Notes: generated by a model not told the origin, from the letters alone. Positions 54,578 through 63,754 are shown, counted from the first letter of the stretch. The stretch is DNA of 64,000 nt from Maribellus sp. YY47 (GCF_023111095.1 NZ_JALGYW010000006.1:62001-126000), one strand, 5' to 3'. A program made the numbers and translations.

Positions 54578-54801
54578 AGCCTTTATTTTTATGTTATTGA
54601 ACTCGCTTTTTGGACAGGGAATCATTTTTTCGGTTTAATCTCAGTGTCGATTTTTTTTCATGAATTTGTTGGATGGAAATAGCTAAGTGTCAGATAGACA
54701 AGTTGCTTTGATCGAATGTCGTGTCAGAAAATAACCGGCTTTTAATATAAATTAACGTAACGGAATTGAGAATTGGTTAACTTATATGAGGTAAGAATTG
54801 T

Positions 54802-54809
54802 TACTTTTG
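54802..54809 (+). promoter_or_regulatory. Putative -7 promoter element for the S41 protease
   Basis: TACTTTTG, an exact TAnnTTTG match, gives a leader of about 45 bases before the ATG at 54860, which is preceded by the purine-rich GAAAGGAAAG. Confidence 0.5.
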
Positions 54810-54859
54810 ACGTTCAACATTGAGTTACAGCTCAAATAATTGCAGAAAGGAAAGAAAAG

Positions 54860-56527
54860 ATGAAGAAGAAAATTTGGATAGGAGTGATGCTGGTCGTGGT
54901 GATGGGAGCCATGGTTTTGGGTTTCACCCGCGACGAGAAAAATTTTGAAATAGCCAAGAATCTGGATATCTATCATACCCTTTTCAGGGAACTGAACATG
55001 TTTTATGTGGATGATATTGATCCGAATAAACTGGTAAAAACCAGTATCGATGATATGCTGATGTCACTCGATCCCTATACCAACTACATTTCGGAAGACC
55101 AGATCGAAGATTTTCGTTTTATGACTACCGGCGAATATGCCGGAATTGGTGCGTTGATCGGTCAGCAGAACGGGAAAATCGTTATTTCAGAACCTTATGA
55201 AGGGTTCCCTGCACAAAAATCGGGTTTGAAAGCTGGCGACATTATTCTCGAAGTTTCGGGAAAAGACACCAAGGAAATGACAACCGAAGATGTAAGTAAC
55301 CTGTTGAAAGGTCCGGCCAACCAACCTGTGACGATAAAACTGCAACGCCCCGGCGACAAAAAGCCGTTTACAGTTGATGTGGTGCGTGAGAAAATTTCGA
55401 TTGATCCTGTGCCGTATTACGGAATGCTCGATGATCACACCGGATATATTCGGCTCACTCAGTTTACTGCCGATTGCGGTCAGGATGTTCAGGAAGCTTT
55501 CCTTGAGCTGAAAAAAAACAATCCGGATGCGCTGGTGCTCGATTTACGCGGGAATCCGGGCGGCTTGCTGATGGAAGCAGTAAACATCGTTAACTTATTT
55601 GTTCCGAAAGGAGAAGAGATTGTAAGCACCCGCGGAAAAGTAAAACAATGGGATAAAACCTACACCGCTACTTCCGCACCGATTGATACTACCATTAAAA
55701 TTGCGGTACTTGTAAACCGGGGTTCCGCTTCGGCATCAGAAATTGTAGCCGGTGCCATCCAGGATCTGGATCGTGGAATTGTTGTGGGGACACGTACCTT
55801 TGGAAAAGGTTTGGTGCAAACCACCCGCGACTTAAGTTACAATACAAAACTGAAAGTGACCACTGCAAAATATTACATTCCCAGCGGACGCTGTATTCAG
55901 GCGCTGGATTACTCGCACCGGAACGAAGATGGCAGCGTCGGTCATGTGCCGGATTCACTGATTACGGAATTCAGTACGAAACACGGGCGCAAAGTTTATG
56001 ATGGTGGCGGTGTTGTTCCCGATCTGAAAATTGATAGCGACCAGTTGAGTATACTTGCCATCGAGCTGGTTACGCGTTTCGCGGTTTTTGATTTTGCGAC
56101 CAAATATTCGAACGAAAACGCAACCATTCCGCAACCCGAAGATTTTGTGGTCACCGATGATATCTACAACCAGTTTATGGACTATGTAAAAAGCAGCAAC
56201 TTTAAATACGATTCCGAATCGCAGGAAGAATTTAAATCGTTGCTCGACGTTGCCAAAAAGGAAAAATATTATGGTTTGGCCGAAGCTGAATTTGAGGCCT
56301 TGAAAGCAAAACTGGAACCCAATCTCGATAAAGACCTGAAGGAATTCCGTAAAGAAATAAGCGAATTGTTGGAAGACGAGATCGTTTCTCGTTATTACTA
56401 TCAGAAAGGTGCCATTCGTGCAGCGATTAACGACGACGAAGGCATTAAAAAAGCAGTGGATGCCCTGCATTCAGAGACTGCCTATGCTGGGTACTTTACC
56501 CCGGGAACAGTAATTAATATGAATTAG
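54860..56527 (+). CDS. C-terminal processing protease (S41 family)
   Basis: Periplasmic, membrane-anchored serine protease of 555 residues that trims or degrades envelope proteins. It has an N-terminal anchor helix (IGVMLVVVMGAMVLGF) and a PDZ domain at about 88-175 (PYEGFPAQKSGLKAGDIILE). The catalytic core follows, with Ser291 in NRGSASASEIVAGA and Lys316 in RTFGKGLVQ, spaced as in Prc. A helical tail of about 150 residues follows. It is single and ends at the hairpin 56543-56574. Confidence 0.93.
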   Translation: MKKKIWIGVMLVVVMGAMVLGFTRDEKNFEIAKNLDIYHTLFRELNMFYVDDIDPNKLVKTSIDDMLMSLDPYTNYISEDQIEDFRFMTTGEYAGIGALIGQQNGKIVISEPYEGFPAQKSGLKAGDIILEVSGKDTKEMTTEDVSNLLKGPANQPVTIKLQRPGDKKPFTVDVVREKISIDPVPYYGMLDDHTGYIRLTQFTADCGQDVQEAFLELKKNNPDALVLDLRGNPGGLLMEAVNIVNLFVPKGEEIVSTRGKVKQWDKTYTATSAPIDTTIKIAVLVNRGSASASEIVAGAIQDLDRGIVVGTRTFGKGLVQTTRDLSYNTKLKVTTAKYYIPSGRCIQALDYSHRNEDGSVGHVPDSLITEFSTKHGRKVYDGGGVVPDLKIDSDQLSILAIELVTRFAVFDFATKYSNENATIPQPEDFVVTDDIYNQFMDYVKSSNFKYDSESQEEFKSLLDVAKKEKYYGLAEAEFEALKAKLEPNLDKDLKEFRKEISELLEDEIVSRYYYQKGAIRAAINDDEGIKKAVDALHSETAYAGYFTPGTVINMN

Positions 56528-56542
56528 TTTTAAAAGCTGGAT

Positions 56543-56574
56543 AAAGAGAGGAGGTCAGATGGCCTCCTCTCTTT
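56543..56574. terminator. Terminator hairpin after the S41 protease
   Basis: Perfect 12-bp stem AAAGAGAGGAGG / CCTCCTCTCTTT with an 8-base loop. The U-tract is short, so efficiency may be moderate. Confidence 0.7.
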
Positions 56575-56624
56575 ATGTGAAAGTCTATCGAAAATCAATA
56601 GCAAAATAAGTTTCAATATTGTCT

Positions 56625-56693
56625 GACTCACCCTGATCCGCGAGTACTCGGGATCTTCCCTCTCTATGCCTAGAGAGGGAGCGAGGGAGAGTA
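56625..56693. repeat. Dispersed repeat, second copy (GACTCACCCTGATCC type)
   Basis: Shares GACTCACCCTGATCCG and the following TTC-CTCTCT / AGAGAGGGA hairpin with the copy at 17863-17930. The palindromic core at 56637-56653 is different (CGAGTACTCG in place of GTCTGCCGAC). Confidence 0.75.
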
Positions 56694-56914
56694 AAAGTCA
56701 TTAATTTCATATCTGTTTGTGATTCCTGAGAATCATGATTGTTTTATGGTTTGAATTCAACATATTTCGAAGCTTTCTGTTAGGTTTTTAGAACCCAAAC
56801 CAATCGCGAAATCGAATCACACCTAAATTTTGTAATTTAAAGGCCCGGCCATGCGATTTGATATTTAGCAGAAAGCTGAAGATTTTAAGGTCCAAATCAT
56901 TTAATTGAAAGCAG

Positions 56915-57868
56915 ATGAAACACTTCAAAAGATTTATTTTACCGATTTTATTACTTGCCGTATCTATTTTCCTGAAATACTTTATTGAGAAATATGATTT
57001 CACCTATGAAGCATCGTATCCCATATTCGATATCATCGGCTCAATCCTGATGATCACGAGTATTGCATGGATATTAATCTCATCATTAAGGACGGTTAAA
57101 CGTATTTTCCTTGAAAATTTTGATACTTCGCAGGAGAACAACCTGCGGTCGCGTAAGCTCCATACGCAGTTTAATATTTTGGAAAGCGTTTTTATCGCAA
57201 TAATAGTGGTGATCGCCATTGGAGCCATTCTGATGTTGTTTGACGATGTTCGTAAACTCGGACTTAGTTTGTTTGCCTCGGCAGGAGTAGCCGGGATAAT
57301 TGTTGGTTTTGCTGCGCAGAAGTTTATCGGTGCTGTAATTGCCGGATTACAGATTGCCATTACTCAACCTATCCGGCTCGACGATGTGGTGATTATTGAA
57401 GGAGAATGGGGGAGAATTGAAGAGATTACATTAACCTATGTGGTGGTGCATATTTGGGATAAACGGCGGTTGATTGTTCCCACTACTTATTTCTTTGAAA
57501 AACCCTTTCAAAACTGGACCCGTACAACAGCTGAAATCTTAGGAACAGTATTTATTTATACCGATTACAAAGTTTCGTTTGAAGCGTTGCGTGAAGAATT
57601 GACGCGTTTGTTGGAATCGACTCCGCTGTGGGATAAAAAGGTTAATGTCCTTCAGGTAACCGATGCCAAACCCAACGGAGTGGAAGTGCGGGCGCTGATG
57701 AGTGCCAGGGATTCATCAACAGCCTGGGATCTGCGGGTTTTTGTGCGTGAAAAACTGATCGAATTTCTTCAGAAAAATTATCCCGAAAGTCTGCCCAAAA
57801 CACGTATTTTGATAGAAGGTGACGGTAGCGCCTTGAAATTTGAAAAGGAAAAAATATCAAATAAATAA
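56915..57868 (+). CDS. MscS-family mechanosensitive channel
   Basis: Small-conductance tension-gated channel of 317 residues. It has four N-terminal helices, one more than E. coli MscS. The pore helix region is GLSLFASAGVAGIIVGFAAQ followed by KFIGAVIAGLQIAITQPIRL. The beta domain starts DDVVIIEGEWGRIEEITLTY, as in MscS. The C-terminal alpha/beta vestibule ends near residue 300. It overlaps nothing but is followed 1 base later by the deoxyribonucleotide hydrolase gene. Confidence 0.92.
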   Translation: MKHFKRFILPILLLAVSIFLKYFIEKYDFTYEASYPIFDIIGSILMITSIAWILISSLRTVKRIFLENFDTSQENNLRSRKLHTQFNILESVFIAIIVVIAIGAILMLFDDVRKLGLSLFASAGVAGIIVGFAAQKFIGAVIAGLQIAITQPIRLDDVVIIEGEWGRIEEITLTYVVVHIWDKRRLIVPTTYFFEKPFQNWTRTTAEILGTVFIYTDYKVSFEALREELTRLLESTPLWDKKVNVLQVTDAKPNGVEVRALMSARDSSTAWDLRVFVREKLIEFLQKNYPESLPKTRILIEGDGSALKFEKEKISNK

Positions 57869-57869
57869 A

Positions 57870-58289
57870 ATGAAGATCTATTTTGCAGGCTCTATTCGCG
57901 GAGGGCGCGAAGATGCAGCTTTGTACGAACAATTAATTTCTTATCTGAAAAACTTTGGTGAAGTGCTTACCGAACATGTGGGCGACCAAACGCTTTCTGC
58001 TTTGGGCGATGACGGGCCAACTGATCGTTTCATCCACGACCGCGACCTGGAGTGGTTACAGGCTGCCGATGTATTGGTAGCCGAAGTGACAACCGTTTCA
58101 ATGGGAGTGGGTTACGAAATTGGTCGAGCAGTTGCAGCCGGTAAAAAAGTATTGTGTTTGTTTCGCCCCGGTAGCGGAAAGAATCCTTCAGCCATGATCG
58201 CCGGTTGTTCAAGCCTTACATGGGTTGAATATACTTCTCTTTCAGAAGCGAAAGAAGCTGTTGATCTGTTTTGGAAGGCGATTTCCTGA
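57870..58289 (+). CDS. 2'-deoxynucleoside 5'-phosphate N-hydrolase, DNPH1-like
   Basis: Protein of 139 residues from the nucleoside 2-deoxyribosyltransferase fold. It matches the DNPH1/RCL subgroup closely: IYFAGSIRGGREDAALYEQL at the N-terminus, EVLTEHVGD, DRFIHDRDLEWLQAADVLVAEVT, and GVGYEIGRAVAAGKKVLCLF with the catalytic Glu in GYE. It cleaves the base from deoxynucleoside monophosphates and may clean damaged nucleotides. A start 30 bases upstream would overlap mscS; ATG 57870 matches the family. Confidence 0.88.
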   Translation: MKIYFAGSIRGGREDAALYEQLISYLKNFGEVLTEHVGDQTLSALGDDGPTDRFIHDRDLEWLQAADVLVAEVTTVSMGVGYEIGRAVAAGKKVLCLFRPGSGKNPSAMIAGCSSLTWVEYTSLSEAKEAVDLFWKAIS

Positions 58290-58304
58290 TGGTACTTGCC
58301 CGAC

Positions 58305-59471
58305 TTAGATGGCTGAAAACTTAGCGATCCAGCCGTCGCTTCGGGGATTGAGATTATCGTAAAATCCGGGACCGATAACCACAAAACCTCCGTCTTTTGT
58401 ATTGAGAACTTTGCAAACTCTCGAAAATCTCATGTTGAGTAAAAGTTCGTTCAATACTTCGCCGTTTCCATCCACTTCCATTATCCATGGACCAACTTTT
58501 CCGGCAAACGAACTTTCTTTGGTGCCGGCCACGATAAAATGACCATCGGGACGAATGGCAATGGCGTATCCTCCTTCAGAGCCTTCAGCATCAAAGTTTT
58601 TGGCCCATTTTACTTTACCGTTACAATCCACTTTTTTCAAAATAAGGTCAAAATCAAAGATCGGGTATTCATCATTCATGTCGTTCAGACAGTTACCACC
58701 CCAACCCACCAGCATAAAGCAACTGTCGGGAGAACAACAAACACACTCTGCCCATTCTTTGCTTTTGGGTGAATCCATGCGGTTAGTCCAAAGGGCGTTT
58801 CCTTCGCTGTCGGTCCGGATGACGATCATATCGCAATCATTTTTGGCCTTACCTGCCACTTGCCCTCCCAGCACAAAACCTCCGTCGGGAAGATGTTTTA
58901 TGGTTGAAAAGCAACCTTTCGTTGTTTCATTAAAGGTTTTCTCCCAGGCTACATTTCCTTTTTCATCCAATTTGGCCATCCAAAGCTTCGGATGTTCTGC
59001 GTCTGTTCCTTTTGCTCCCGCAACTACCCATTCGTTTTCGTTTAAAACTGCAATATCTGCACCCTTAAAATACATTCCGTTTAAAGAGCTTTGGCTGATT
59101 TCCTTTCCGCTGAGATCGGTTTTCCGAATCAGGATTTCTGACTGATCAGCAGGATTTTTTTGAGAAAGTATAACCAGGCTACCTTCCGGAGTGATTGCAA
59201 TTTTAGCCGGAAGCTCATTGTCTGCAGATTCGAATGTTTTGTTCCAGGTTAAGTCGCCTGAATCGGTAAAACATAATAGACAAACATTAGTAGGATTGGT
59301 GTTAACAGCGCCCAGCACTGCGAAGCCACCTCCCGGAATTTCCAGCACATCAGAATAATAATCCTGGTTTTTATTGGCAGATACTTTTTCCCATTGTTCG
59401 TCCCAGGTTTGCGCAGGGCTGTATATGGCCGCGAAGGCGAACGTTAGTATCAAAAAAAATAATGGTTTCAT
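58305..59471 (-). CDS. Secreted propeller-like repeat protein
   Basis: Exported protein of 388 residues: signal peptide (FLILTFAFAAIYSPAQ) and about seven repeats of the kind DGGFVLGG...D..G...W. Examples are LPDGGFVLGGQVAGKAKND, IRPDGHFIVAGTKES and NTKDGGFVVIGPGFYDN, each followed by a W-x-K/N segment. Such repeats fold as beta-propellers or similar. No catalytic site is evident, and no C-terminal secretion domain is visible. It is convergent with the DNPH1-like gene. Confidence 0.65.
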   Translation of the reverse strand: MKPLFFLILTFAFAAIYSPAQTWDEQWEKVSANKNQDYYSDVLEIPGGGFAVLGAVNTNPTNVCLLCFTDSGDLTWNKTFESADNELPAKIAITPEGSLVILSQKNPADQSEILIRKTDLSGKEISQSSLNGMYFKGADIAVLNENEWVVAGAKGTDAEHPKLWMAKLDEKGNVAWEKTFNETTKGCFSTIKHLPDGGFVLGGQVAGKAKNDCDMIVIRTDSEGNALWTNRMDSPKSKEWAECVCCSPDSCFMLVGWGGNCLNDMNDEYPIFDFDLILKKVDCNGKVKWAKNFDAEGSEGGYAIAIRPDGHFIVAGTKESSFAGKVGPWIMEVDGNGEVLNELLLNMRFSRVCKVLNTKDGGFVVIGPGFYDNLNPRSDGWIAKFSAI

Positions 59472-59734
59472 CTGGTTAATTATTGTTTTTTTATGGGTAT
59501 ACGTTTTTCAGAAAAACAAGTTATGTTCAGTTTGTGAAAAAATTATGCTTCTGCAATCAGATCATTTGTTCAGTTAGATTGCGGGATGAATCTATAATCG
59601 CAGGAGACACAGAGCTTTCTTGTGCAGAATTGAATCTGCCAGAAGAACTTTTTGTATATTCGGACATTGCTTCAGTTTGATCGGATATATCGACAATTTT
59701 GGAAGTAAATTTTGAAAAATATTAATCTAAACCA

Positions 59735-61141
59735 ATGAGTTTAAAGGAACCAAATCAATTAAGCAGGAGAAACTTTCTGGGGCTTTCTGCTTTGGGACTT
59801 ACAGGTCTCACCATTCTCCCAAGTTGGGTTGTCGACGGAGTGAAAATAGCACCAAGCGATCGTGTTGTTATGGGCTTTATTGGCCTGGGGCAGCAAGGAA
59901 TGAACGATTTCCTGAGTTTTTCGAAGGTACCCGGCGTGCAGGTTGTTGCCGGTTGCGATGTCGATTCAATGAAAACCGAGCGTTTTAAACGACGCGTGGA
60001 AGAATGGCAGAAATCACTGGGCCTTGCTCCACGTTGTGACAAGTACGAACAATACGAAGAACTGCTTGAACGTAAGGATATTGATGCTGTTGAAGTTTGT
60101 TCTCCCGACCACTGGCATGCACTGATGACCATTCATGCCTGCCAGGCTGGAAAAGATGTATATGTGCAAAAGCCACTCTCGTTTACGATAACCGAGGCAC
60201 AAAAAATGCTTCGCGTGGCCAACGATAATAAAAGAATTGTTCAGGTGGGAAGCCAGCAGCGTTCGAGCGGCGAATTTCAGAAAGCCATTGAGTTGGTTCA
60301 GTCTGGCGCCATCGGGCACATTGATAAAATTTATGCACGGGTAGGTGATCCGCCAAAACCACTGGATCTTCCTGAAGATATCGTTCCCGGAAACCTGAAT
60401 TTTAATTTATGGATGGGGCCGTTGAACGATCCGAAAATTCATCATCACCCCGATCTTTGTCCTCCTATTTCGCTTGATCCGCCGGAAAGAGAAAAATTGT
60501 GGGGAGCCTGGCGCTGGTACCTCGAAACCGGTAACGGTTTCACTGCCGACTGGGGTGCGCATATGTTCGACATTGCCCAGGCAGCCATTGGTATGGATGG
60601 TTCGGGCCCGGCAGAAATTATTCCCAAGGGATACAACGGACAGGAATACCTGACGTTCAAATACCTGAACGGAATTGTAATGACTGAACAACCTTATCTC
60701 GATGATGTCCCGAAAGCTCAGGGAATCAAGTTTATCGGCGATAAAGGTTGGATCGAAGTTGCACGTGGTTACCTTGCTTGTTCCGATGCTTCGCTTGTTC
60801 CGGAAGCACTCGCTGGTGCTCGTCCGGGCGATTTGAATGCTGCAGAAAAGGCCCGAAAATTCAAAGAAATGCAGAAAGCGCAGTCAAAAGGGAAGGGCAG
60901 TTTCGAGATCAGTTCGCCACATATGCAGAATTTTGTGGATTCTGTTCGGTCGCGCGAAAAAACGATTGCACCGATTGAAGTGGGCGCCAGTACTGCTATT
61001 GTGTGTTGCTTAGGGAACATGGCCACCGAATTGCAACGTCCGGTGAAATGGAATCCGGCTACCCAAAGTTTTGGTGCCGACAAGGAAGCCTGGAACCACC
61101 GTTTATATCATTACGATTACAGAAGACCTTATAAATTGTAA
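59735..61141 (+). CDS. Tat-exported Gfo/Idh/MocA oxidoreductase
   Basis: NAD(P)-dependent sugar oxidoreductase of 468 residues with a twin-arginine signal (LSRRNFLGLSALGLTGLTIL). The nucleotide fold is VVMGFIGLGQQGMNDF; VCSPDHWHALMTIHACQAGK and VYVQKPLSF carry the catalytic Lys-Pro pair. TADWGAHMFDIAQAAIGMD is the C-domain motif. The Tat signal implies export with a bound cofactor. A sugar isomerase/epimerase gene follows after 20 bases. Related exported pairs in Bacteroides process 3-keto-glycosides; here that is an inference. Confidence 0.9.
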   Translation: MSLKEPNQLSRRNFLGLSALGLTGLTILPSWVVDGVKIAPSDRVVMGFIGLGQQGMNDFLSFSKVPGVQVVAGCDVDSMKTERFKRRVEEWQKSLGLAPRCDKYEQYEELLERKDIDAVEVCSPDHWHALMTIHACQAGKDVYVQKPLSFTITEAQKMLRVANDNKRIVQVGSQQRSSGEFQKAIELVQSGAIGHIDKIYARVGDPPKPLDLPEDIVPGNLNFNLWMGPLNDPKIHHHPDLCPPISLDPPEREKLWGAWRWYLETGNGFTADWGAHMFDIAQAAIGMDGSGPAEIIPKGYNGQEYLTFKYLNGIVMTEQPYLDDVPKAQGIKFIGDKGWIEVARGYLACSDASLVPEALAGARPGDLNAAEKARKFKEMQKAQSKGKGSFEISSPHMQNFVDSVRSREKTIAPIEVGASTAIVCCLGNMATELQRPVKWNPATQSFGADKEAWNHRLYHYDYRRPYKL

Positions 61142-61161
61142 TACACCAACTTTAATACCTA

Positions 61162-62076
61162 ATGAAGAAAAGAGAATTTTTAAAAAGCTTGGGTTTGCTT
61201 ACCGCTGGCGGAGTAGTTAGCAGTGCAGTTAATCCTGCATCCGCTGCTTCGTTGATGAGCAGTCCGGCAGCCAAAAAACAAATTGGCTTGCAGTTATATT
61301 CGCTAGGAAAAGAATTAACCGACGATGTACCTGAAGGACTTAAAAAAGTAGCCAAAATTGGCTATACAAATGCTGAAGCAGCTGGTTATCGCGATCGGAA
61401 AATGTATGGATTAGACGTTACCGAGATTAAGAAAATGGCCGACGATGCCGGTCTAAAGATGAGCGGCTCGCATGTGAACCCTCCGGTTCGTAAGTATTCG
61501 AAAGATAACAAAGCTGAAATTGCTGATTTTTGGAAAGCAGCCGTTGAAGATCATGCGAAACTTGGCGTAACAACTCTTGTTCAGCCAGGAATGCCACAGG
61601 TAGAAACAGAATCGGATGTTGCATTGGTGGCTGAAATATTCAATAACGCCGGCGAAGCTGCCAAAGCAGCCGGAATTAAATGGGGATATCACAACCACAG
61701 TCACGAGTTTGAACGCGTATCGAAAGATGGCGACAATTCAAAAAAAGGTGGCGTTTTTTACGATATGGTCCTCAACGGAACGGATCCGTCACTGGTTTTC
61801 TTTGAAATGGATGTTTACTGGACGGTAATGGGGCAGTGCGATCCGCTGGAATATTTTGCCAAATATCCTGGCAGGTTTCCTGTTCTTCACATCAAAGACC
61901 GTAAAGTATTGGGACAGTCAGGAATGATGAATTTCGAAAACATCTTTACAAAGGCTTACGAAAACGGGCTGGATGAATTTTTTGTTGAATTGGAAGGTAT
62001 CCGCAATGGAATGACCCAGTTCGAGGGAGTAAAAGAATGTTTCGACTACCTTAACAAGGCCAAATTTGTGAAATAA
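61162..62076 (+). CDS. Exported sugar phosphate isomerase/epimerase-like TIM-barrel protein
   Basis: Protein of 304 residues, AP-endonuclease-2-type TIM barrel. A signal begins KKREFLKSLGLLTAGGVVSS (a Tat-like KR-EFLK), so it may be exported with its partner. Metal-site motifs are GYHNHSHEFE, FFEMDVYWTVM and FPVLHIKDR, the usual His/Glu/Asp pattern. It forms an operon with the Gfo/Idh gene and ends at a terminator. The substrate is probably a keto-sugar or keto-glycoside. Confidence 0.88.
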   Translation: MKKREFLKSLGLLTAGGVVSSAVNPASAASLMSSPAAKKQIGLQLYSLGKELTDDVPEGLKKVAKIGYTNAEAAGYRDRKMYGLDVTEIKKMADDAGLKMSGSHVNPPVRKYSKDNKAEIADFWKAAVEDHAKLGVTTLVQPGMPQVETESDVALVAEIFNNAGEAAKAAGIKWGYHNHSHEFERVSKDGDNSKKGGVFYDMVLNGTDPSLVFFEMDVYWTVMGQCDPLEYFAKYPGRFPVLHIKDRKVLGQSGMMNFENIFTKAYENGLDEFFVELEGIRNGMTQFEGVKECFDYLNKAKFVK

Positions 62077-62100
62077 GAAATTTGAATCAAATGATAAAAG

Positions 62101-62127
62101 AACGGGTGCAGTTTTGCATCCGTTTTT
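62101..62127 (+). terminator. Rho-independent terminator after the epimerase gene
   Basis: 10-bp stem AACGGGTGCA / TGCATCCGTT with one G-U pair, 4-base loop and a T-run. Confidence 0.8.
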
Positions 62128-62216
62128 TGTGCCGGGTATTTTCCATTAACATTTATTTATATTGCTTTTTAGGTCCTTTTGTTTTGAAGTAATTTGAATT
62201 ATAAACTATATGCTTT

Positions 62217-63167
62217 ATGAAGAATATATTGAATTTTAAAATATTTCTTTTAAAGAATAATTTAATACTTGTCATAATTAGTATATTATTAACGACAAGT
62301 TGTTCCATTAAAAAGAATTGCAGTCATTCTTCGAGAATAAACAATGAAGAAACTATTTTATTGCACCAACCTGGTGCGAGTATTGTTTATCCAATATCCG
62401 GGAGCATTTTTAATTCCATCGATCCTCGGGACATTGCAAATACTCATGGTTTTACATTATCGGTACGGTCTGACGGAGAACGTATAATTACGCAAAAAAC
62501 TTTTGAATTAATTTCTAGTGGGGGGGCGATTGCTTTGGAAAGCGGAGTCGTGTCATCCAACACCAGATACTTGAAATCGTGGAATTATTACATAAATGAT
62601 AAACTTATGCCATATTATTCACGTACTCTTGCAACTACATTAATGCCTCAAGCAATTGATGAAGTAAAATTCGTCAAAAATGATTCTTTAAAAATGGTGT
62701 ACGTTTCTGATGCAAAATTATCAGATAAAATTGACCAAGGTGTCTCTGCTATAAAAATTTATACTCGAAATTTCATTCCCAATGAAATTTCTAATAACTC
62801 AATTATTTATACAATTAACAATACTGTGATTACACAGAAAATATTTGAAGCTCTTAATCCGGTTTTCATTAAGACATTACAACGCAGTACGAATAAAAAA
62901 GATTTAGCCTCCTATGAAAAAAAAGGACTAAAAGAGGTTGTTAAGATAGAACTTTTCACACTAAAAGAGGCATTATCTATCTTTACAGCAGATGGAGGAA
63001 ATACAGCTTTACTGGTTGATAATATCGAATTACCACTTGATACAAAGGAAATGTTAAAAAAAGATTTTTTTAAAGAAATCAAGTATATTTCCGCTGGGGA
63101 TGAAGGAGCCAGCATTTATGAACAAAAACATCCAGGCAAAAAGCATTTTATACTTATCTCATTATAA
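62217..63167 (+). CDS. Lipoprotein of unknown function with plug-like repeats
   Basis: Protein of 316 residues, AT-rich gene. The signal peptide ends in a lipobox (LLTTSC, Cys29). I do not recognise the whole. Three segments (about 122-184, 195-248, 262-316) follow the pattern of the TonB-receptor plug: a Y-x-I-N/D start (NYYINDK, IIYTINNT, ALLVDNIE), a central P-x-x-I or F-x-E-I helix start, then ...Y/SYEKK-G-... and a last hydrophobic strand (AIKIYTRN, VVKIELFT, FILISL). No barrel or TonB box is present. The plug relation is an inference from pattern. A run of seven G at 62520-62526 lies in the gene. Confidence 0.55.
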   Translation: MKNILNFKIFLLKNNLILVIISILLTTSCSIKKNCSHSSRINNEETILLHQPGASIVYPISGSIFNSIDPRDIANTHGFTLSVRSDGERIITQKTFELISSGGAIALESGVVSSNTRYLKSWNYYINDKLMPYYSRTLATTLMPQAIDEVKFVKNDSLKMVYVSDAKLSDKIDQGVSAIKIYTRNFIPNEISNNSIIYTINNTVITQKIFEALNPVFIKTLQRSTNKKDLASYEKKGLKEVVKIELFTLKEALSIFTADGGNTALLVDNIELPLDTKEMLKKDFFKEIKYISAGDEGASIYEQKHPGKKHFILISL

Positions 63168-63281
63168 GTAAATATGCAGTAGATTTCCTTTTAACCGTGA
63201 ACCCAAATTAATATGAATTAAAAAACAAGCCGATGTTAAGGATCTTTCTGGGAAGCTTTGCAAATAATTAGTTCTCAGGAA

Positions 63282-63315
63282 AAAGGGTGCATTGATTTGA
63301 TCAGATGCACCCTTT
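63282..63315. terminator. Bidirectional terminator
   Basis: 11-bp perfect stem AAAGGGTGCAT / ATGCACCCTTT with A and T tracts outside, between the convergent lipoprotein and heavy-metal-domain genes. Confidence 0.8.
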
Positions 63316-63329
63316 GTTTTTTGATTCAT

Positions 63330-63701
63330 TTAATGCTTGTGTTCTTCTTTCGCATCTTTGGCTTTTTCAGCCTTTCTGTCGTAGTGACAACATCCGGGAA
63401 GTTTTTCGTAAACTTCGTTAGCGGCCTTGTAATGCGGCGTATCGTGACCAACCTTTGCAACAGCCTTTTCAATTTTGTCGGTATTTGCTTTTGTGTCGTC
63501 AAAAGTTACTTCCAGCATTTTGGTCTCTTTGTTCCAATCGGCTTTTGTAACTCCTTCAACGGCGCTGGCTGCTTTCTCGATGCGTTTCTCACACATTCCG
63601 CAGTTTCCGTACACTTTGAATTTTTCCGTTTTATTTCCTGCAAAAACGGTAACAGCACCCATCATAAACAGGGCAACTAAACTTAAAACTTTTGTTTTCA
63701 T
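63330..63701 (-). CDS. Exported heavy-metal-associated (HMA) domain protein
   Basis: Protein of 123 residues. A signal peptide (SLVALFMMGAVTVFAG) is followed by one ferredoxin-like HMA domain with the metal site CGMC (GNCGMCEKRIEKAASAVEGV) and then a Cys-Cys-His stretch (PGCCHYD) and a His-rich tail (EEHKH). Likely a periplasmic copper-binding protein. It lies 53 bases after the end of the P-type ATPase gene on the same strand, which fits a copper-handling unit. Confidence 0.85.
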   Translation of the reverse strand: MKTKVLSLVALFMMGAVTVFAGNKTEKFKVYGNCGMCEKRIEKAASAVEGVTKADWNKETKMLEVTFDDTKANTDKIEKAVAKVGHDTPHYKAANEVYEKLPGCCHYDRKAEKAKDAKEEHKH

Positions 63702-63754
63702 TTTTTAAAATTTTAATGGTTAATAAATCAATTTTTTAAAATGTATCTCAATAA

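Larger units (their letters stand above)
56528..56914. other. Intergenic region with terminator and dispersed repeat
   Basis: 387 bases without a gene: terminator hairpin at 56543-56574, dispersed repeat at 56625-56693, then an AT-rich stretch in front of the mscS gene with TAAATTTTG near 56825 (one base from a -7 box). Confidence 0.6.
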
